Shown: positions 61,416 to 64,000 of the stretch, in pieces
How positions within the stretch are numbered: position 1 is the first letter of the stretch
Layout of the letters: every line of letters begins with the position of its first letter
From: an uncultured Roseibium sp.
GTDB taxonomy: Bacteria > Pseudomonadota > Alphaproteobacteria > Rhizobiales > Stappiaceae
Assembly (NCBI RefSeq): GCF_947494555.1
Contig: NZ_CANLVF010000006.1
Location: 227,374 to 291,373, forward strand
Reading direction: 5' to 3'
Length of the DNA: 64,000 nucleotides
The notes under the pieces: generated by a model
What the model saw: the letters and a program-made list of their open reading frames with translations, nothing else
Database searches by the model: none
Told to the model about the DNA's origin: nothing
Translations under genes and position numbers: made by a program

Positions 61416-62552
61416 ATGACGGAGCGAAAGGAGGGTTATTTTCTATACCACTCCATCGGCCAATATCCCGGCAAGGAGGCGGATCTGAGCGATGCCATGG
61501 CCGAGCTCGCGGCCGTCTGGAGCGCGCCAGACGATCAGCAATGGACCTACATGCTTGGGAAACGCGCTGAGTTCATAGACCTGTGGCGCGGCCTCATCGG
61601 CGCTTCACCAAGATCCGTCACAACCTGCGAAAGCGTCACGCAAGGCGTGCACATGCTTTTGACCGCGCTTCCGGCCGAACAACTGCGAGGGCGGAAAGTT
61701 CTGGTCGCTTCGGACTGTTTCCCGTCAAACCACTTCCTTCTGTCGCGGCTGCAAGAGCGCCTCGGCTTCGACCTTCAGACTGTCTACCCGCGGCAAGGTG
61801 CGAGCTGGGTTTCAGATGAAGACATGATTGCCGAATGGGACCGCGATGTCGCATTAGCGCTCATCACATGGGTCAGTTCGACGACCTCGCGCAAGGCCGA
61901 TCTTGACGCCCTTGTCAGCCATGGACGCGCGATGGGCAGCATCATCGGTGTGGACATTACACAAGCCTCCGGTCTGCTGCCCTTTTCCGTCAGCGATCCT
62001 GAGGTCGACTTCGTTGTCTCCACCAGTCTCAAGTGGATGTGCGGCACACCCGGGGCCGGCATCCTATATGTCCGCCCGGAATTGATTGACGTCTGCCGGC
62101 CCGAAGTGTGCGGATGGTTCAGTCAGGACAATCCCTTCAACTGGGACATTTCAGCATTCGATTATGCGCCGGATATCCGCCGCTTCGACAACGGCACGCC
62201 CGGCATCATGCCGGCAGCCGCGACAGTGCCCGCCCTGAAGTGGCATGCCGCCTCGGATCAGCGAGCGCTTTTGCACCACAATCGCTTGCTCAGCGATCTA
62301 TTGATCGAGGGAGTAAACGATCTGGACCTGGATCTCGTTTCGCCCCGCAAAGCGGACTCCCGGGGTGGCAGTGTGATGATCGACATGTTCTCCGGCGAAC
62401 GCGCCGCAAAGACGCTTGCCGATCTGAATGCAGCTGGATTTTCGGCGGATATCCGTGGTGCAACACTGCGTCTTTCGCCAGGTGTCCAAACCACAGAAGC
62501 CGCGACACGCGAACTCTTGTCTGTGCTCAGCACTTCTCTCAACGTCAGTTGA
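61416..62552 (+). CDS. Aminotransferase class V-fold PLP enzyme, kynureninase-like
   Basis: This 378-residue enzyme has the class V fold, with the PLP lysine K206 in VSTSLKWMCGTPGAG and the Asp of GVDITQASG upstream. Overall layout is closest to kynureninase/cysteine desulfurase-like proteins, but it is not certain that it cleaves kynurenine. The ATG at 61416 follows GGAGGGG. It is divergent from the GntR gene and convergent with the oxidoreductase gene at the edge. A role in breakdown of an aromatic amino acid derivative is an inference from the neighbours. Confidence 0.82.
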   Translation: MTERKEGYFLYHSIGQYPGKEADLSDAMAELAAVWSAPDDQQWTYMLGKRAEFIDLWRGLIGASPRSVTTCESVTQGVHMLLTALPAEQLRGRKVLVASDCFPSNHFLLSRLQERLGFDLQTVYPRQGASWVSDEDMIAEWDRDVALALITWVSSTTSRKADLDALVSHGRAMGSIIGVDITQASGLLPFSVSDPEVDFVVSTSLKWMCGTPGAGILYVRPELIDVCRPEVCGWFSQDNPFNWDISAFDYAPDIRRFDNGTPGIMPAAATVPALKWHAASDQRALLHHNRLLSDLLIEGVNDLDLDLVSPRKADSRGGSVMIDMFSGERAAKTLADLNAAGFSADIRGATLRLSPGVQTTEAATRELLSVLSTSLNVS

Positions 62553-62555
62553 AAA

Positions 62556-64000
62556 TCAGCCGGTAAAGCTTTCGACCGTCTTCAGAGCACCATCAAGTTC
62601 GGTGCCCTTTTCATCCTTCAATGCTGCTTCCCTTAGGCGGGCAACCCATTGCGGGCCGTCCTCACGGTCTTCCACCATGCGCGCACCGGAGAGAACCTTG
62701 TCGAATTTCGAAAGGCCCCGCGCATGCGTGTCGGAATATCCCTTGATCAGGCGCCTGCAGCGCAGGATCTCGACGGCCATTCCATAGCGATCCGGCAGAT
62801 ACCCCGCCACCATCTGCAGCCAGTCATTCAGATGATCCTGCTCCATCTTGTGGCGCAGCGTTTTCAGCCGCCAGTTTCTCAGGCCACCCAAAAAGTAGAG
62901 CATAGCAAAACCGCGCAGACTGTCGGTTCTGAGGCGGCGGCCTCGATTGAACCAGCGATCGATGCGCTTCATCCAGGCCGGATCGTTTTCCATTTTCCGG
63001 CCCAGTTTTTCAGGGAGCAGACCAACGATCTCCTCTGCCCGCGGATGCAGATAGTCCGTCAGATGCATGACGTTGTCATTGCCGACGCCCATCTCGGCCT
63101 CGATGCGGTCGAACCGCTGCGGGCGCGTCTTGAGATCCGCGACGCGGATGACATCGTCATAAGCCATGGCGTTCGCGATATACTTCGCCGCTTCGCACGA
63201 CAGTTCATATTCCCTCTCGGCCGTGTCAGCCTTCACCAGCGCTTCCAACCGGTCCAGATATTCCGATCCATAAGCGCAGTCCTGAAAGTCGACGACCTTT
63301 GTCAAACCCGCCGCCGCCATGACGCGAACCGTTTCCGGCAAAGCTGCGACGCGCGCTTCCAGACGTGCCCATTCGGACTGAATGTCCGCCGGTCCCTTTG
63401 GCGCAACGATTTCCTGCTGGACGGGCTTCTCTTCCACCGGTTTGGCAGGTTCGCCGTTTTGCGCGAGATCATAACCGGCAGCAAAGGCGCGCAGACTGGC
63501 CTCAACCCCCTTGCCACCTGTCCGGATCGCCTCTTCGAAGGCTTCCCGCTTGAACGGAAGCGCTTCAGAACCGGCCAGCGCACCAAAGAGCGAGGCAGAT
63601 ATGACCGAGCCGACCTTGACCGCTGCCCGGTCCATATCGGCAAGAATGAGTTTTTGCGAGGCGACTTCGGCTGCGGCACGCACCTCGTCGGAAGACGCCA
63701 TGCCGTCGCCAGGAACCGTTTTTTCCGAGACCGCGAGCATTCTGTGCGTAGACGCGATCAATGTGGTTCGGTCGGGCGTTACGAAGCCGCGAATGATCGC
63801 ACGCCCGGCCTCCATCATCTCTGCTGCAATGGCAATGTCGACATCGCCTGCCGCAGGTGCCAGAGAAAAGACCGGTGCGGCAACGTCGCCCGGCGCCATC
63901 TCAATGTAGTAGATGGTTGCGCCAGTACGCTGCGCGACGCCGGCGACGCTTGTCGCCTGACAATGGTAACCTTGAGACCGGGCCAGAGACTCGATCCAGT
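62556..64000 (-). CDS. Indolepyruvate oxidoreductase beta-subunit family protein, 5' end beyond the window
   Basis: The reading frame is open through the right edge of the window, so the start is not visible; the visible part is about 480 residues. Near the edge it reads GYHCQATSVAGVAQRTGATIYYIEM, in two halves typical of the gamma domain of 2-oxoacid oxidoreductases of the IorB type, and the C-terminal half (from about 270) is the long helical extension of this family. The enzyme converts arylpyruvates such as indolepyruvate to arylacetyl-CoA with its IorA partner, which would lie farther right. It is convergent with the kynureninase-like gene. Confidence 0.85.
   Translation of the reverse strand, partial: WIESLARSQGYHCQATSVAGVAQRTGATIYYIEMAPGDVAAPVFSLAPAAGDVDIAIAAEMMEAGRAIIRGFVTPDRTTLIASTHRMLAVSEKTVPGDGMASSDEVRAAAEVASQKLILADMDRAAVKVGSVISASLFGALAGSEALPFKREAFEEAIRTGGKGVEASLRAFAAGYDLAQNGEPAKPVEEKPVQQEIVAPKGPADIQSEWARLEARVAALPETVRVMAAAGLTKVVDFQDCAYGSEYLDRLEALVKADTAEREYELSCEAAKYIANAMAYDDVIRVADLKTRPQRFDRIEAEMGVGNDNVMHLTDYLHPRAEEIVGLLPEKLGRKMENDPAWMKRIDRWFNRGRRLRTDSLRGFAMLYFLGGLRNWRLKTLRHKMEQDHLNDWLQMVAGYLPDRYGMAVEILRCRRLIKGYSDTHARGLSKFDKVLSGARMVEDREDGPQWVARLREAALKDEKGTELDGALKTVESFTG

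Noticed and set aside
1..64000. tRNA, rRNA, CRISPR arrays, insertion sequences, prophage genes or integration sites
   Set aside because: I looked on both strands and found no transposase, integrase, spaced repeat array or tRNA-like cloverleaf; the gene content is ordinary catabolic and transport genes.

Overview
The window looks like a chromosomal segment of a GC-rich marine alphaproteobacterium. Gene content (two TRAP systems, complete ectoine catabolism of the Ruegeria/Roseibium type, an exa/ped-type alcohol oxidation locus) and frequent TTG/GTG starts behind strong GGAGG sites suggest the Roseibium/Labrenzia/Stappia group; the genus is an inference. I see no rRNA, tRNA, CRISPR, phage or insertion sequence genes.

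Region A (1-1.4 kb) is the end of a molybdenum hydroxylase (cox-like) operon. Region B (1.5-20.5 kb) is a PQQ alcohol dehydrogenase locus. It has a FIST (NosP-like) sensor with its hybrid histidine kinase, a LuxR-type response regulator, a periplasmic quinoprotein with the WDFD signature of lanthanide-dependent enzymes, a NitT/TauT-type ABC transporter, an esterase, the PQQ-associated ABC-2 transporter with beta-propeller and binding protein, cytochrome PedF, a XoxJ-like protein, and an ApbE/NosR-like flavoprotein pair next to a cytochrome c. The pqq biosynthesis genes are not in the window.

Region C (20.6-34.2 kb) is a complete ectoine/5-hydroxyectoine uptake and degradation cluster: uehABC-usp-eutABC-doeA-doeB on the minus strand below the regulator enuR, and asnC/doeX-doeC-doeD divergently on the plus strand. 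A hairpin terminator closes it at 34.24-34.27 kb.

Region D (34.3-47.1 kb) is a second TRAP transporter, a thioesterase, and a tightly overlapped operon: Rieske dioxygenase reductase, alpha and beta subunits, AMP-ligase, a thiolase-like protein without its nucleophile, a DUF35/degenerate-SDR fusion, a cyclase-family hydrolase and an SDR. A MarR gene is divergent. A 16-bp palindrome before the dioxygenase operon recurs with 14/16 identity before the TRAP operon, so the two may be one regulon. The gene set fits oxidation of indole-3-acetate through dioxindole-acetyl-CoA, isatin and isatinate; this is a prediction.

Region E (47.1-54.7 kb) holds mixed single genes: an outer membrane protein, a DUF3592 protein, VOC and NTF2-like proteins, LysR, GNAT, a small secreted protein, a homocysteine S-methyltransferase-like enzyme with a divergent TetR gene, and an endonuclease/phosphatase-like protein. 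Region F (54.8-62.6 kb) is a Liv-type ABC transporter with a bicupin protein and a GntR regulator, divergent from a kynureninase-like PLP enzyme; paired GTATAC sites sit between them. At the right edge (62.6-64.0 kb) is the 5'-truncated gene of an indolepyruvate oxidoreductase beta-type protein.
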